A stretch of 64,000 nucleotides of DNA from Bacillaceae bacterium IKA-2 (GCA_031761875.1 CP134492.1:2232001-2296000), one strand, 5' to 3'; positions 1 through 8,436 are shown, numbered from the stretch's first letter. The notes: generated from the letters alone by a model not told the origin. Translations and numbers: made by a program.

Positions 1-343
1 CAATGTACGTAAAGGTTTGGGCAACTGGTACAGGCTCACTAATTCCTGATGATTCAATTAAGATATAATCAATACCGCCCGCATCTACCATTTTAGAAAC
101 CTCATGCATTAAATCTTCACGAAGAGTGCAACAAATACAGCCGTTTTGTAACTCTACTAGTTTTTCTTCTGTTTTCGAAAAACCATTTTTCTTAACTAGC
201 ATCGCGTCGATATTGACCTCACTCATATCATTTACGATTACCGCGACTCTTAATCCATCATTATTATTTAAAATGTGATTTAATAGTGTTGTTTTGCCAG
301 ACCCTAAATAACCACTTAATACAGTAACTGGTACTTTTTTCAT
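1..343 (-). CDS. COG0523/CobW-family GTPase (metallochaperone), 3' part outside window
   Basis: The visible 114 residues are the N-terminal GTPase domain of a CobW/COG0523 metallochaperone. They include the P-loop GYLGSGKTT at about residues 9-17, the metal-binding CxCC motif ([11 protein letters not shown], about residues 70-80) and the ESSGISEP switch motif. The start is ATG at 343 behind a good AGGAGG (355-360). A Zur-box-like sequence at 403-423 lies in its promoter region, so it is probably induced by zinc starvation. Family members deliver or allocate zinc, cobalt or iron to client enzymes. The gene is cut by the window edge, so the C-terminal domain is unseen. A second, different COG0523 gene lies at 2198. 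Confidence 0.9.
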   Translation of the reverse strand, partial: MKKVPVTVLSGYLGSGKTTLLNHILNNNDGLRVAVIVNDMSEVNIDAMLVKKNGFSKTEEKLVELQNGCICCTLREDLMHEVSKMVDAGGIDYILIESSGISEPVPVAQTFTYI

Positions 344-972
344 TAATTTATGTCCTCCTAATAAAAGTCATAGAAATATTCTAAGATAGGAAACTTCTCA
401 TTAAATAGTAATGCTTCCGATTTGTATTGTATACTTTTTTTTAGATTATATCAAGAAGTATCTCTTAAGTTAGAATCAAGATAAGTAAGACCACCATAAC
501 TGATTATGATAGAATCTTTAACGTCTAGAAATTTGTAAAAGACAAGTTAATTCTATCGTTTAATGGAAATACTTTGAACCAACCAAAGGAACTGTGTTAG
601 GAGTTGAGAAAGATAGTCGACCAGGTCCCTGCAACGGAGTTATTGAGCACCGACCGAAATTATTATACTCGTCAGATCATTCATGCAAGTTCATAAACAA
701 GCTAGTAAGAAAAGCGCAAGCGCCTTGGGAGCTGCGCGTATGTTGGAGACTTCCTATGAAGATGCGTTTGGTTATTGTTATTTCCGCTAGTGAGTTTTTG
801 TGGCTTACAATTGTATGGAGTGTTTTCAGGAGCAACAGAGGGAGGCCCAATTAAAAATTCTATTATACTATCTTTAATTGTATTTCTAATTTCTTATTAT
901 TTGTTCGTAGGCCAACACCAGGAAAATAATGGATCAGTATGATTCGTCATAAAACCCCATAGAGCGCCATTA
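344..972. other. Non-coding stretch between the two divergent zinc genes
   Basis: Apart from the Zur box at 403-423 I see no convincing gene. A GTG-initiated frame at 594-854 has no ribosome binding site and no recognisable protein features. The sequence GCGCAAGCGCC near 715-725 is a short palindrome of a kind scattered in Bacillus genomes. A strong plus-strand terminator at 973 implies that something in this stretch is, or was, transcribed rightward. Confidence 0.4.
403..423. promoter_or_regulatory. Putative Zur box
   Basis: The left arm is AAATAGTAAT, followed by one spacer base and the right arm CTTCCGATTT. It matches the recalled Bacillus Zur consensus (arm AAATCGTAAT and its complement) at 17 of 20 arm positions. 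It lies 60 bp upstream of the minus-strand GTPase start at 343. Confidence 0.75.
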
Positions 973-1034
973 GGGGATCATTCCAGTTGAGTCAACATAT
1001 TCTCAACTAGAATGATCCCCAAATATTTTTTTTA
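973..1034 (+). terminator. Strong rho-independent terminator
   Basis: A 19-bp stem (GGGGATCATTCCAGTTGAG pairs with its complement, one G-U) has a 10-nt loop and ends at 1020. It is followed by AAATATTTTTTTTATT. The U-tract is only on the plus-strand side, although the next gene downstream (1070-1414) is convergent on the minus strand. Confidence 0.8.
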
Positions 1035-1069
1035 TTGATTTGATGAAATTTACTCGATGGTTATTTCTT

Positions 1070-1414
1070 TTATTTAACTGTGATTAACTGAACAGCGCCA
1101 TGATCATCACAATGGTCACCATGAACATGATGAAGGCGTCCGTTAACTAAGTAATCAAAATGATCGCCATGGGGAACTAGTTCATGTCCACAATCTTCTT
1201 CATGATTACACCCGCAATTCATTGGTTTACATTCTGCAGGATTCACTTCCGAAACTTCTATTATACATTCATCCCAATGACCTTCGTGTTCGTGATGCAA
1301 ATGACCATTATGAATATAATCAACGTGGTCATTATGACTGACTTTCGTATGTCCACAAGCGATACTGTGTTTATGACTATGGCTAGTATGAATATGTTGC
1401 TTACTTTCTGTCAC
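1070..1414 (-). CDS. Histidine-rich metal-binding protein with internal duplication
   Basis: This 114-residue soluble protein is extremely rich in His, Asp and Cys. It is built of two homologous halves with the pattern CGHxxVxHxDHxDYxxNGxLHHxHxGHxD, at about residues 20-48 and 75-103. A Cys-rich linker (CKPMNCGCNHEEDCGH) joins them. Such a composition suggests binding of several zinc ions, as a buffer, store or chaperone. It sits among two COG0523 GTPases and Zur-like boxes, which supports a zinc role. The ATG at 1414 follows AAGGAGGGATTTTTGTGAC on the minus strand. I see no Zur box directly in front of it. No signal peptide is visible, so it should be cytosolic. The zinc role is inferred from composition and neighbours. 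Confidence 0.8.
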   Translation of the reverse strand: MTESKQHIHTSHSHKHSIACGHTKVSHNDHVDYIHNGHLHHEHEGHWDECIIEVSEVNPAECKPMNCGCNHEEDCGHELVPHGDHFDYLVNGRLHHVHGDHCDDHGAVQLITVK

Positions 1415-1584
1415 AAAAATCCCTCCTTATCGTCTATATTTAGTATTCCCTTTAACAAAAAATTAAAACATCTTTTACAGCTCTTAAAGAAATTCTAGTT
1501 TTCTAATGTGAGGCGAAAAATCTAACTTAACATTAATTCGAGGTAAGTTTCTTTACATTGCAATTTTTGAGATGTATCATATAT

Positions 1585-1605
1585 AAAACGGAATAATTAC
1601 TATTT
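1585..1605. promoter_or_regulatory. Putative Zur box
   Basis: The arms AAAACGGAAT and ATTACTATTT around one spacer match the recalled Zur consensus at 17 of 20 positions. The box lies 46 bp upstream of the SufU-like start at 1652. It could also influence the divergent His-rich gene. Confidence 0.75.
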
Positions 1606-1651
1606 ACATCATTAAAAAAGTGAAATGTAAAATAACTAAGGAGTGAATGAA

Positions 1652-2077
1652 TTGTTAGATCAAATCTATCGACAGCTTGTAGTTGAGCATGTGAGAAATA
1701 AGCGTAACCACAGACGTCTTGACGGAAAAAATGTAAAGCATATTCATTATAAAAATCCTACTTGTGGAGATGTAATGACTTTATATATACAATTATCAGA
1801 AGAAGCGCTAATTGAAGATATTGCTTTTATTGGTGAGGGCTGCAGTATTAGTATGGCATCTGCATCAATGATGACTGAATTATTAATGGGCATTCCTGTA
1901 GATGAGGCAATGAAACTTAGGAGTGCCATGGAGAAGTTGATTAAGAATGGCGAAAGAGTCGAGGATTGTGATTTAGGAGATGCGGTAGCCTTAGACGGTG
2001 TTTATAAACTTAGAGCACGTCATAATTGTGCATTGATGGCATGGCAAGCTTTTGATCGCATACTGGAAAACTCTTAA
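1652..2077 (+). CDS. SufU/IscU-like Fe-S scaffold paralogue
   Basis: This 141-residue protein has the SufU/NifU-N fold signatures. They are NPTCGD (Cys and Asp ligands, about residues 37-42), GEGCSIS (second Cys, about 61-67) and HNCALMAWQAF (third Cys near the C terminus). In B. subtilis SufU these residues bind zinc and accept sulfur from SufS. The TTG at 1652 is the likely start, because AAGGAG (1638-1643) lies 8 nt upstream; a GTG at 1643 overlaps that site. The gene is not beside sufCDSB. It lies behind a Zur-like box, which suggests a zinc-responsive second copy. Its biochemical role (scaffold or sulfurtransferase) is not decided by sequence. Confidence 0.82.
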   Translation: MLDQIYRQLVVEHVRNKRNHRRLDGKNVKHIHYKNPTCGDVMTLYIQLSEEALIEDIAFIGEGCSISMASASMMTELLMGIPVDEAMKLRSAMEKLIKNGERVEDCDLGDAVALDGVYKLRARHNCALMAWQAFDRILENS

Positions 2078-2147
2078 GTTAGTAGAAATATAAAAACTGT
2101 AATAAGAATGTATAAGCTCTGTTTATTAGGGGAATAACACGTACTAC

Positions 2148-2168
2148 AAATCGAAATGATTACGTTTA
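2148..2168. promoter_or_regulatory. Putative Zur box (covers the false upstream start at 2156)
   Basis: The arms AAATCGAAAT and ATTACGTTTA around one spacer match the recalled consensus at 17 of 20. The ATG at 2156 that would lengthen the downstream GTPase lies inside this box, so the start at 2198 is preferred. Confidence 0.75.
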
Positions 2169-2197
2169 AACAGATTAAGAAATTGGAGGTAAGAAGC

Positions 2198-3187
2198 ATG
2201 GTATTTAATAAATCAAAAAAAATTCCTGTTACCATTCTAACGGGATATTTAGGGGCAGGGAAAACAACACTGTTAAATCGAATACTAACAGAAAAGCATG
2301 ATCAGAAAGTAGCGATTATTGTAAATGAATTTGGAGAAGTTGGAATTGACAATCAACTAGTTGTAAATTCAGAAGAGGAAATAGTAGAAATGAATAATGG
2401 TTGTATTTGTTGTACTGTTCGTGGCGACCTAATTCGTATTTTGCGTACACTCGTTTTTTCAATAGAACAAAATGATGTAACATTTGATCGAGTTCTTATA
2501 GAAACAACTGGACTTGCAGATCCTGCACCAGTGGCGCAAACATTTTTTATGGATGAAATCATTTCGGAAAGATTTGAAGTAGACAGTATTGTAACAGTAG
2601 TTGATAGTATGCATGTCACAAAGCATTTTGATGTTCAAGATGAGGCTCAAGAACAGATTGCTTTTGCCGATATTATTATTCTCAATAAAACTGATTTGGT
2701 AACTGAATCCAAATTGAAAGCTATCGAAACAAGGATTAATCAAATGAATCCAACCGCCAAAAGATTACACGCAGAAAATTGCAATATAAACTTAAAGGAT
2801 ATCCTAGGAATTCATAGTTTCGACCTTGATCTAAAATTAAAAATTAATCCCCATTTCTTAGACGAGCATCATCACCACGATCACAACGACAAAGTGACTT
2901 CGATCGCTTTTCGTGAGGAAAAACCCCTTGATATTAAAAAAGTAGATCAGTGGATGAGCTATTTAGTGCAAGAAAAGGGAGAAGATTTGTTGAGGTATAA
3001 AGGTATTCTTCACATCAAAGACTCAAAGGAAAGAGTCGTCTTTCAAGGAATCCACATGCTTTTTGCTGGAAACGCAGATCGGAAATGGCGTGAAAATGAG
3101 CTTAAAGTTACAGAACTTGTTTTTATCGGGAAAAATTTAAATAAGCTAGAACTAGAGCAACAGTTTAATGATTGTATTGCTAACTAA
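2198..3187 (+). CDS. COG0523/CobW-family GTPase with His-rich loop (YciC/ZagA-like)
   Basis: This is a 329-residue GTP-dependent metallochaperone. It has the P-loop GYLGAGKTT (about residues 14-22), NEFGEVGID switch I, CxCC in [12 protein letters not shown] (about 66-77), ETTGLADP, and NKTD for guanine specificity (about 167-170). The loop HHHHDH lies near residue 226, before the C-terminal CobW domain. In B. subtilis the Zur-regulated YciC (ZagA) has comparable His clusters. The start at 2198 has GGAGG 10 nt upstream. The longer frame from 2156 would begin inside the Zur box. The gene follows the SufU paralogue by 120 bp with its own box, so it is probably a separate zinc-repressed unit. Its client protein is unknown; HPr-like or folate enzymes have been proposed for family members. 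Confidence 0.9.
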   Translation: MVFNKSKKIPVTILTGYLGAGKTTLLNRILTEKHDQKVAIIVNEFGEVGIDNQLVVNSEEEIVEMNNGCICCTVRGDLIRILRTLVFSIEQNDVTFDRVLIETTGLADPAPVAQTFFMDEIISERFEVDSIVTVVDSMHVTKHFDVQDEAQEQIAFADIIILNKTDLVTESKLKAIETRINQMNPTAKRLHAENCNINLKDILGIHSFDLDLKLKINPHFLDEHHHHDHNDKVTSIAFREEKPLDIKKVDQWMSYLVQEKGEDLLRYKGILHIKDSKERVVFQGIHMLFAGNADRKWRENELKVTELVFIGKNLNKLELEQQFNDCIAN

Positions 3188-3216
3188 TATAATTTGAACA
3201 CGTACGTATAGTAATT

Positions 3217-3237
3217 AAATAGTAATGATAACGTTTT
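3217..3237. promoter_or_regulatory. Putative Zur box
   Basis: The arms AAATAGTAAT and ATAACGTTTT around one spacer match the recalled consensus at 17 of 20. The box sits 15 bp before the start at 3252 and covers an in-frame ATG at 3225. Confidence 0.7.
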
Positions 3238-3251
3238 ACGAGGGGGACAAC

Positions 3252-4412
3252 ATGAAAGAATGGCTCATCATCGGGGGAGGCATCCAAGGCTGTACGATGG
3301 CAAGTTACTTAAGAAAAGGCTTATCCGTCCAAGCTGACGAAATGGTAATCATTGACCCAAAAGATAAACCTTTAGACAATTGGCGTAAATTCACAAAAAA
3401 TCTAGAAATGGCCTATTTACGTTCTCCATCCATCCACCATTTGGATCCTAGTTCATTTTCGCTTGAGAAATTCGCCAAAAAACATAGAGATAAAGATTTC
3501 GTCCAATTTTACGCACCATATGATCGTCCTAATATACATCTATTTAATGATCATTGTGAAGCCATTTTTTCCAAAATAGAAATCGAAAAAAGTTGGGTAC
3601 AAGGCAATGTTATTGGTTTAATGAAAACTGCAAAAGGTTGGGTAGTTAATTTAGAAAATGGGGAGGAATTAAAAGCAAAGAATGTTGTCATTGCGATCGG
3701 TCTAAGTGAGCAACTTAATTGGCCTGATTGGGCAAAATTCGCAAAAGAAAATGGAGCAAATATCGATCATGTTTTTGATGAAAAAGATCCTTTAAATGTA
3801 AGCAATTCTGTTGTTATCATCGGCGGAGGAATTAGTGGAGCCCATGCGGCGATCAAGTGGAGCAAAATACTACCGAATAAAGTCACATTGATTACTCGTC
3901 ACCCATTAACTATTCATCAATTCGATTCCGACCCTGGTTGGTTAGGACCAAAATATATGAGTAAATTCAGTAAAATTCAATGTTTTGAGGAACGTCGTAA
4001 AGAAATAAAAGCAGCGAGGTTTCCGGGGTCTTTACCTTCTGAAATAAAAAGAAAACTAGAAAAACTAGAAAAAACAGGTAAAATAAATATATTAATTGAT
4101 GAAGTAATTGAAGCGAATAATGATAAACAGTTCTTATTGCAACTGAAATCAGGTACACAACTGATCGTAGATCAGGTTTTAATAGCGACTGGTTTTGAAC
4201 AAAAACCTCCGGGCATGGATTGGTTAGGAAAGCTTATTCAAACTTATTGCTTACCTTGTGCCACTTGCGGTTATCCAACTCCAAAGCCTTCGTTAGAGTG
4301 GAAGGAAGGTCTTTATTTACTTGGTGCACTAGCAGAACTGCAACTTGGACCAGTAGCTAGAAATATATCGGGAGCAAGAAGAGGAGCAGAGAGGATTATT
4401 TCTTCTTTTTAA
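3252..4412 (+). CDS. FAD/NAD(P)-binding oxidoreductase of the zinc island
   Basis: This 386-residue two-dinucleotide-binding-domain flavoprotein has an N-terminal Rossmann motif LIIGGGIQGCTMA (about residues 5-17). A second motif, VVIIGGGISGAHAA, occurs at about 188-201. The ATGF motif (IATGFEQKPPG) lies near 306. Near the C terminus, CLPCATCGYP contains CxxC plus a further Cys. The layout resembles flavin monooxygenases and pyridine-nucleotide disulfide-type reductases, but the substrate is not deducible. The start ATG at 3252 is preceded by AGGGGG. The upstream ATG at 3225 lies in the Zur box. Its position last in the zinc-responsive island implies a job during zinc limitation. A terminator follows at 4447. 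Confidence 0.82.
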   Translation: MKEWLIIGGGIQGCTMASYLRKGLSVQADEMVIIDPKDKPLDNWRKFTKNLEMAYLRSPSIHHLDPSSFSLEKFAKKHRDKDFVQFYAPYDRPNIHLFNDHCEAIFSKIEIEKSWVQGNVIGLMKTAKGWVVNLENGEELKAKNVVIAIGLSEQLNWPDWAKFAKENGANIDHVFDEKDPLNVSNSVVIIGGGISGAHAAIKWSKILPNKVTLITRHPLTIHQFDSDPGWLGPKYMSKFSKIQCFEERRKEIKAARFPGSLPSEIKRKLEKLEKTGKINILIDEVIEANNDKQFLLQLKSGTQLIVDQVLIATGFEQKPPGMDWLGKLIQTYCLPCATCGYPTPKPSLEWKEGLYLLGALAELQLGPVARNISGARRGAERIISSF

Positions 4413-4446
4413 ATGAATGAATTCATTCTAGTACATACGTTTTTGT

Positions 4447-4475
4447 AAGAGTCAGAGTTTCTGACTCTTTTTTTT
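4447..4475 (+). terminator. Rho-independent terminator after the zinc island
   Basis: The stem AAGAGTCAG/CTGACTCTT has a 5-nt loop and is followed by seven further T residues. Confidence 0.85.
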
Positions 4476-4595
4476 GAGTTCATGCCTGGTAGAGCATCAG
4501 TTCATGTACTTGAAAAGAAAAGGGACTCGCACTTTGTTACTACTCAACAACTTCTCCTGAACCCCTTGAAAGCTATCTTCGTTTTAAAATGCATT

Positions 4596-4642
4596 TATAT
4601 AATTAAAACAAATAGCAAAATAGTATATGTTTTAATTATATA
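4596..4642. repeat. AT-rich 15-bp inverted repeat, possible alternative hairpins
   Basis: TATATAATTAAAACA (4596-4610) pairs perfectly with 4628-4642 around a 17-nt loop. The loop contains AAATAGC, which can instead pair with GCTATTT just downstream (4644-4650). The two structures exclude each other. It lies 160 bp before the catabolic cluster. The function is unknown; it may only be an AT-rich terminator relic. Confidence 0.45.
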
Positions 4643-4771
4643 AGCTATTTTTATTTAAAGCGATATCACATATGATTAAGTCAATATAAATAAATGAATC
4701 AGATGAGATTTTTGCAAGATCAGCTTTCGTGTTTTATTATTACATATTGAAAAATATTATTATTTTTAGAA

Positions 4772-4786
4772 ATGGAAACGCTATTC
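4772..4786. promoter_or_regulatory. cre-like site (CcpA)
   Basis: ATGGAAACGCTATTC matches the recalled cre consensus WTGNAANCGNWWNCA at 13 of 15 positions. It lies directly upstream of the ribosome binding site of the first gene of the sugar cluster, a position compatible with catabolite repression. Confidence 0.55.
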
Positions 4787-4804
4787 TTAGGAGGTTTTAT
4801 TATC

Positions 4805-5560
4805 GTGAAAATTCCAGTAGCTGTACAAATGTATACGTTGCGTGAAGAAGCACAGCAAGACTTTGCAGGAACATTGAAAAAAGTCGCAGAATTAGGTTTC
4901 GATGGTGTAGAATTTGCAGGTTTCGAGGGCTTAAATGCCAAGGAAGTTAAAATCTTATTAGATGAATATGGACTTCAGGCTGCCGCTTGCCACATTCCAA
5001 TAGAAGTTTTGGAAAGAAACTTAAATAAGGTCATTGAAGAACAAAAAATAATCGGAAGTAACTATATAGTCGTTCCATACTTAATACCAGAACGACGTAC
5101 AGGGGCAAATTATCAAGCTTTTATCTCCTTTTTAAACGAAGCTGGGGAAACATGCAAAAAGGAAGGCATTACGCTTTGTTATCACAACCATGATTTTGAG
5201 TTAGAACGTTTTGCAGATGGAAGAACGGTGCTTGAAACGATATTCGAGAACACCGACGCTTGCAATGTGAACGCGGAACTGGATATATATTGGCTTACAA
5301 AAGCAGGTGAAACTCCTACTGAGTGGCTCAAACGCTATAAAAATAGAAGTCCACTCGTTCATTTGAAAGATATGACAACAGATGAGGAACAATTCTTTGC
5401 GGAGCTAGGAACTGGTGGCGTTGATCTTGAAGCAGTCCTAAAAATTGGTGCTGAAACAGGTGTTCAGTGGTGGGTCGTTGAGCAGGATATCTGCCGCCGT
5501 AACCCTTTTGAAAGTATTGAAATTAGTATCAACTATTTAAAAGACTTAGAAAAGAAATAG
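4805..5560 (+). CDS. Sugar phosphate isomerase/epimerase (AP-endonuclease-2-like TIM barrel)
   Basis: This 251-residue protein of the IolE/IolI-type TIM-barrel superfamily begins KIPVAVQMYTLREEA. It carries family metal-ligand segments such as CYHNHDFE (about residue 123), NAELDIYW (about 155) and PLVHLKDM (about 178). The GTG at 4805 is the likely start: TAGGAGGT lies 10 nt upstream, and the ATG at 4772 falls in the cre-like site. It is first in a cluster with a ThuA-like protein and an oxidoreductase, separated by about 20 bp each. Proteins of this kind isomerise or dehydrate keto-sugars or inositol derivatives. The actual substrate is unknown. Confidence 0.85.
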   Translation: MKIPVAVQMYTLREEAQQDFAGTLKKVAELGFDGVEFAGFEGLNAKEVKILLDEYGLQAAACHIPIEVLERNLNKVIEEQKIIGSNYIVVPYLIPERRTGANYQAFISFLNEAGETCKKEGITLCYHNHDFELERFADGRTVLETIFENTDACNVNAELDIYWLTKAGETPTEWLKRYKNRSPLVHLKDMTTDEEQFFAELGTGGVDLEAVLKIGAETGVQWWVVEQDICRRNPFESIEISINYLKDLEKK

Positions 5561-5580
5561 CATTAAGGAGATGATAATTT

Positions 5581-6306
5581 ATGGTTAAAGTAACCGTATG
5601 GAATGAATATCGTCATGAAAAACAAAATCCAGTCGTCCGAGCGATCTACCCAGAGGGGATTCATGGTGCAATTGCTAATTTTTTAAAGGAAGACTTTGAA
5701 ATAAGAACAGCAACATTAGATGAAGACGCACATGGTCTTACTGATGAAGTCTTGAATGAAACAGATGTTCTGATTTGGTGGGGACATACAGCCCACGATG
5801 AGGTTGACGATGCAATTGTCGAAAAAGTAAAACAAAGGGTTCTCGATGGAATGGGTCTGATTGTGCTGCACTCTGGACACTTTTCAAAAATTTTCAAAAC
5901 ATTAATGGGTACGACGTGTGATCTTAAATGGCGAGAAGCAGATGAGAAGGAACGCCTCTGGGTGGTTGATCCAAGCCATCCGATCGCTGAAGGTATTGGT
6001 GAATATATTGAGCTTGAAAAAGAAGAGATGTACGGAGAGCATTTTGATATCCCAGCACCTGATCAACTAATTTTTATGAGCTGGTTTGAAGGAGGAGAAG
6101 TGTTTAGAAGTGGATGTACATTCCAACGTGGTAAAGGGAAAATCTTTTACTTCCGCCCAGGTCACGAAACATATCCAACCTATTATCAGAAGGACATCCA
6201 GCAAGTTATCAAAAATGCGGTTCAATGGGCAAAACCTACGAAACTACCAAAACCTATTTATGGGAATGCAAAACCATTAGAAGAAATCAAACCAAAAGAC
6301 AAATAG
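5581..6306 (+). CDS. ThuA-like domain protein
   Basis: This 241-residue protein is a stand-alone ThuA-like domain of the class I glutamine amidotransferase-like fold. Typical segments are [12 protein letters not shown] at the start, [14 protein letters not shown] (about residue 62), [12 protein letters not shown] (about 92) and the C-terminal [13 protein letters not shown]. ThuA proteins occur in trehalose, sucrose and related sugar utilisation operons; their reaction is poorly defined. The start has AAGGAGATG upstream, and the gene is 20 bp from its neighbours on both sides, so it is co-transcribed. Confidence 0.88.
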   Translation: MVKVTVWNEYRHEKQNPVVRAIYPEGIHGAIANFLKEDFEIRTATLDEDAHGLTDEVLNETDVLIWWGHTAHDEVDDAIVEKVKQRVLDGMGLIVLHSGHFSKIFKTLMGTTCDLKWREADEKERLWVVDPSHPIAEGIGEYIELEKEEMYGEHFDIPAPDQLIFMSWFEGGEVFRSGCTFQRGKGKIFYFRPGHETYPTYYQKDIQQVIKNAVQWAKPTKLPKPIYGNAKPLEEIKPKDK

Positions 6307-6324
6307 TATGGGAGAAGATTAAGA

Positions 6325-7350
6325 ATGAGTAAATTAAAAATTGGAGTTATCGGTTGTGGAACTATCGCAAAACAACGCCATTTACTTGAGTATGCAAGTA
6401 ATAAGGAAGTAGAAATTGTCGCTGTCTGTGACATTGTTGAAAAACGTGTCGAAGAATTTGCAACGAAGTACGCGGCAAAAGCTTATACAAGCTATGAGGA
6501 ATTATTAGCGAACCCTGAAATTGATGCTGTTAGTGTTTGTACACCAAACTACTTACACGCCCCAATTTCGATCACTGCATTAAATGCGGGTAAGCATGTT
6601 CTATGTGAAAAGCCAATGGCAACTTCGAAACATGATGCAGAGAAAATGATTGAAGCGGCAGAGGCTGCAGGTAAGAAGTTGATGATCGCTCATAATCAAC
6701 GCTTTGTCCCTGCACATCAAAAAGCGAGACAAATGATTGAAAAAGGCGAGCTCGGGAAAATTTATAGCTTCCGCACTGCTTTTGGTCATGGTGGACCTGA
6801 AGGTTGGAGTGCAGACGGGGCTGATAGCTGGTTCTTTAAAAAGGAAGAAGCATTTATTGGCGCCATGGGCGACCTTGGAGTCCATAAAACTGACTTATTA
6901 CGGTTTCTTTTGGGGGAAGAATTTGTTGAAGTTGCTGCATTTATTGAAACCAGTGCCAAGAAAAATGCCGATGTTGATGATACAGCAGTGTGTGTTTTGA
7001 AAACAGAAAGTGGCATTATTGGTACGCTAGCTGCAAGCTGGTCATACGTGGCTAGCGAAGAAAACTCAACAATTTTTTATGGTGAAAATGGGATTATGCG
7101 CTTATTGGATGATCCAGTCAATTCTCTAATTATCCAATACCAAAATGGAGAAGTTCTTAAATATGAGCTAGGTAGCATTCAAACGAATGAAGCTGAAGGA
7201 CAAAGTAACACGCAAGTCATTGATCGTTTTGTAAAAGCAATCATTGCAAATGAGGAGTCACCGGTATCGGGAGTAGACGCAATGAAATCTTTACAAGTGG
7301 TGTTAGCTGCTCTTGAGTCAAATGAAACGAAAAAGATCGTTGCGATATAG
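6325..7350 (+). CDS. Gfo/Idh/MocA-family NAD(P)-dependent oxidoreductase
   Basis: This 341-residue dehydrogenase has the N-terminal Rossmann motif IGVIGCGTIAKQRH (about residues 6-19). The family signature CEKPMATS (about 93) contains the catalytic Lys of the EKP motif. A C-terminal alpha/beta substrate domain follows, with GDLGVHKTDLLRFL (about 185, carrying the conserved His). The start has GGGAGAAG upstream. It is third in the cluster and probably oxidises a sugar or cyclitol to a keto derivative for the isomerase encoded by the first gene. The substrate cannot be told from sequence. Confidence 0.9.
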   Translation: MSKLKIGVIGCGTIAKQRHLLEYASNKEVEIVAVCDIVEKRVEEFATKYAAKAYTSYEELLANPEIDAVSVCTPNYLHAPISITALNAGKHVLCEKPMATSKHDAEKMIEAAEAAGKKLMIAHNQRFVPAHQKARQMIEKGELGKIYSFRTAFGHGGPEGWSADGADSWFFKKEEAFIGAMGDLGVHKTDLLRFLLGEEFVEVAAFIETSAKKNADVDDTAVCVLKTESGIIGTLAASWSYVASEENSTIFYGENGIMRLLDDPVNSLIIQYQNGEVLKYELGSIQTNEAEGQSNTQVIDRFVKAIIANEESPVSGVDAMKSLQVVLAALESNETKKIVAI

Positions 7351-7467
7351 AAACGTTAAGAAATAATTAAAGTAAAACTAACAATAGTGGCGTTTTGATT
7401 GCTGTAAAAAAGTCGTTAGTTGGACAAGAAATAAATATTTTTAAAAATAACAAGGGGGTTTTCGGTC

Positions 7468-8436
7468 GTGAAATTAGGTGTGTTTACAGTATTATTTTCA
7501 CAAAGTAACTTTGAGGAAATGTTAGATATCGTTCAAAATGCGGGTGTCAGTGCCGTAGAAATCGGAACAGGATGTTATCCGGGAAATGCTCATTGTAACC
7601 TTGATCAGTTGTTGGAAAATGAAGAATTACGTAAGGATTATTTAGAGAAAGTGGAATCGCGTGGCTTACAAATTAGTGCCTTTAGCTGTCACGGAAACCC
7701 GATTTCTCCTCAAAAATCATTTGCAAAAGAGTCTCATGAAACATTAGTAAAAACGATTAAGCTTGCTAGTCTTTTGAATGTTCCTGTTGTCAATTGTTTT
7801 TCAGGAACGGCAGGAGACCATGAAGAAGCGAAATATCCTAACTGGCCAGTCACACCTTGGCCAAATGAATATGGTGATGTCTTGAAGTGGCAGTGGGAAG
7901 AGAAATTGGTTCCTTATTGGAAGGAAGTTGGTCAGTTAGCAGAAGATCATAACGTCAAAATTGGCCTTGAGCTTCACGGAGGATTTTTGGTACATACGCC
8001 ATACACACTTCTGAAACTAAGAGAAGCAACGTGTGATGCAATTGGTGCTAATCTTGATCCAAGTCATCTTTGGTGGCAAGGAATTGATCCAGTTGCAGCA
8101 ATTAAAATTCTTGGTAAAGAAAATGCGATCCACCATTTTCATGCAAAAGATACGTATATTGACCAAGAAAATGTCAATATGTACGGGTTAACAGATATGC
8201 AACCTTATGGCGAGGTGCAAACGAGAGCGTGGACATTCCGCTCTGTAGGTTGTGGTCATAGTATTCAAGAGTGGTCAGACATGATCAGTGCATTACGCAC
8301 ATATGATTACGATTATGTTGTCAGTATTGAACACGAAGATCCGCTTATGTCGATTGAAGAAGGCTTTCAACGCGCGGTTAGTAATTTAAAATCGGTAATC
8401 ATTTCAGAAAAGCCGTCAACTTCTTGGTGGGTGTAA
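7468..8436 (+). CDS. Sugar phosphate isomerase/epimerase (second TIM barrel)
   Basis: This 322-residue TIM-barrel protein of the same superfamily as the 4805 gene belongs to a longer subfamily. Visible signatures are VSAVEIGTGCYPG (about residue 28), LELHGGFLVHTP (about 167), GANLDPSHLWWQGIDP (about 192), HFHAKDTY and SIEHEDP. The GTG start at 7468 has AAGGGGG about 10 nt upstream. A 117-bp gap separates it from the preceding dehydrogenase without a clear terminator, so read-through is possible. It is paired with the dehydrogenase at 8531. Confidence 0.87.
   Translation: MKLGVFTVLFSQSNFEEMLDIVQNAGVSAVEIGTGCYPGNAHCNLDQLLENEELRKDYLEKVESRGLQISAFSCHGNPISPQKSFAKESHETLVKTIKLASLLNVPVVNCFSGTAGDHEEAKYPNWPVTPWPNEYGDVLKWQWEEKLVPYWKEVGQLAEDHNVKIGLELHGGFLVHTPYTLLKLREATCDAIGANLDPSHLWWQGIDPVAAIKILGKENAIHHFHAKDTYIDQENVNMYGLTDMQPYGEVQTRAWTFRSVGCGHSIQEWSDMISALRTYDYDYVVSIEHEDPLMSIEEGFQRAVSNLKSVIISEKPSTSWWV

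Noticed and set aside
594-854. 86-codon frame starting at a GTG
   Set aside because: No ribosome binding site, odd composition, no family features and no support from the neighbours.
1184-1498. 104-codon plus-strand frame opposite the His-rich gene
   Set aside because: It is the antisense shadow of the His codons (Met/Ile/Thr-rich) and extends over the promoter of the real gene.
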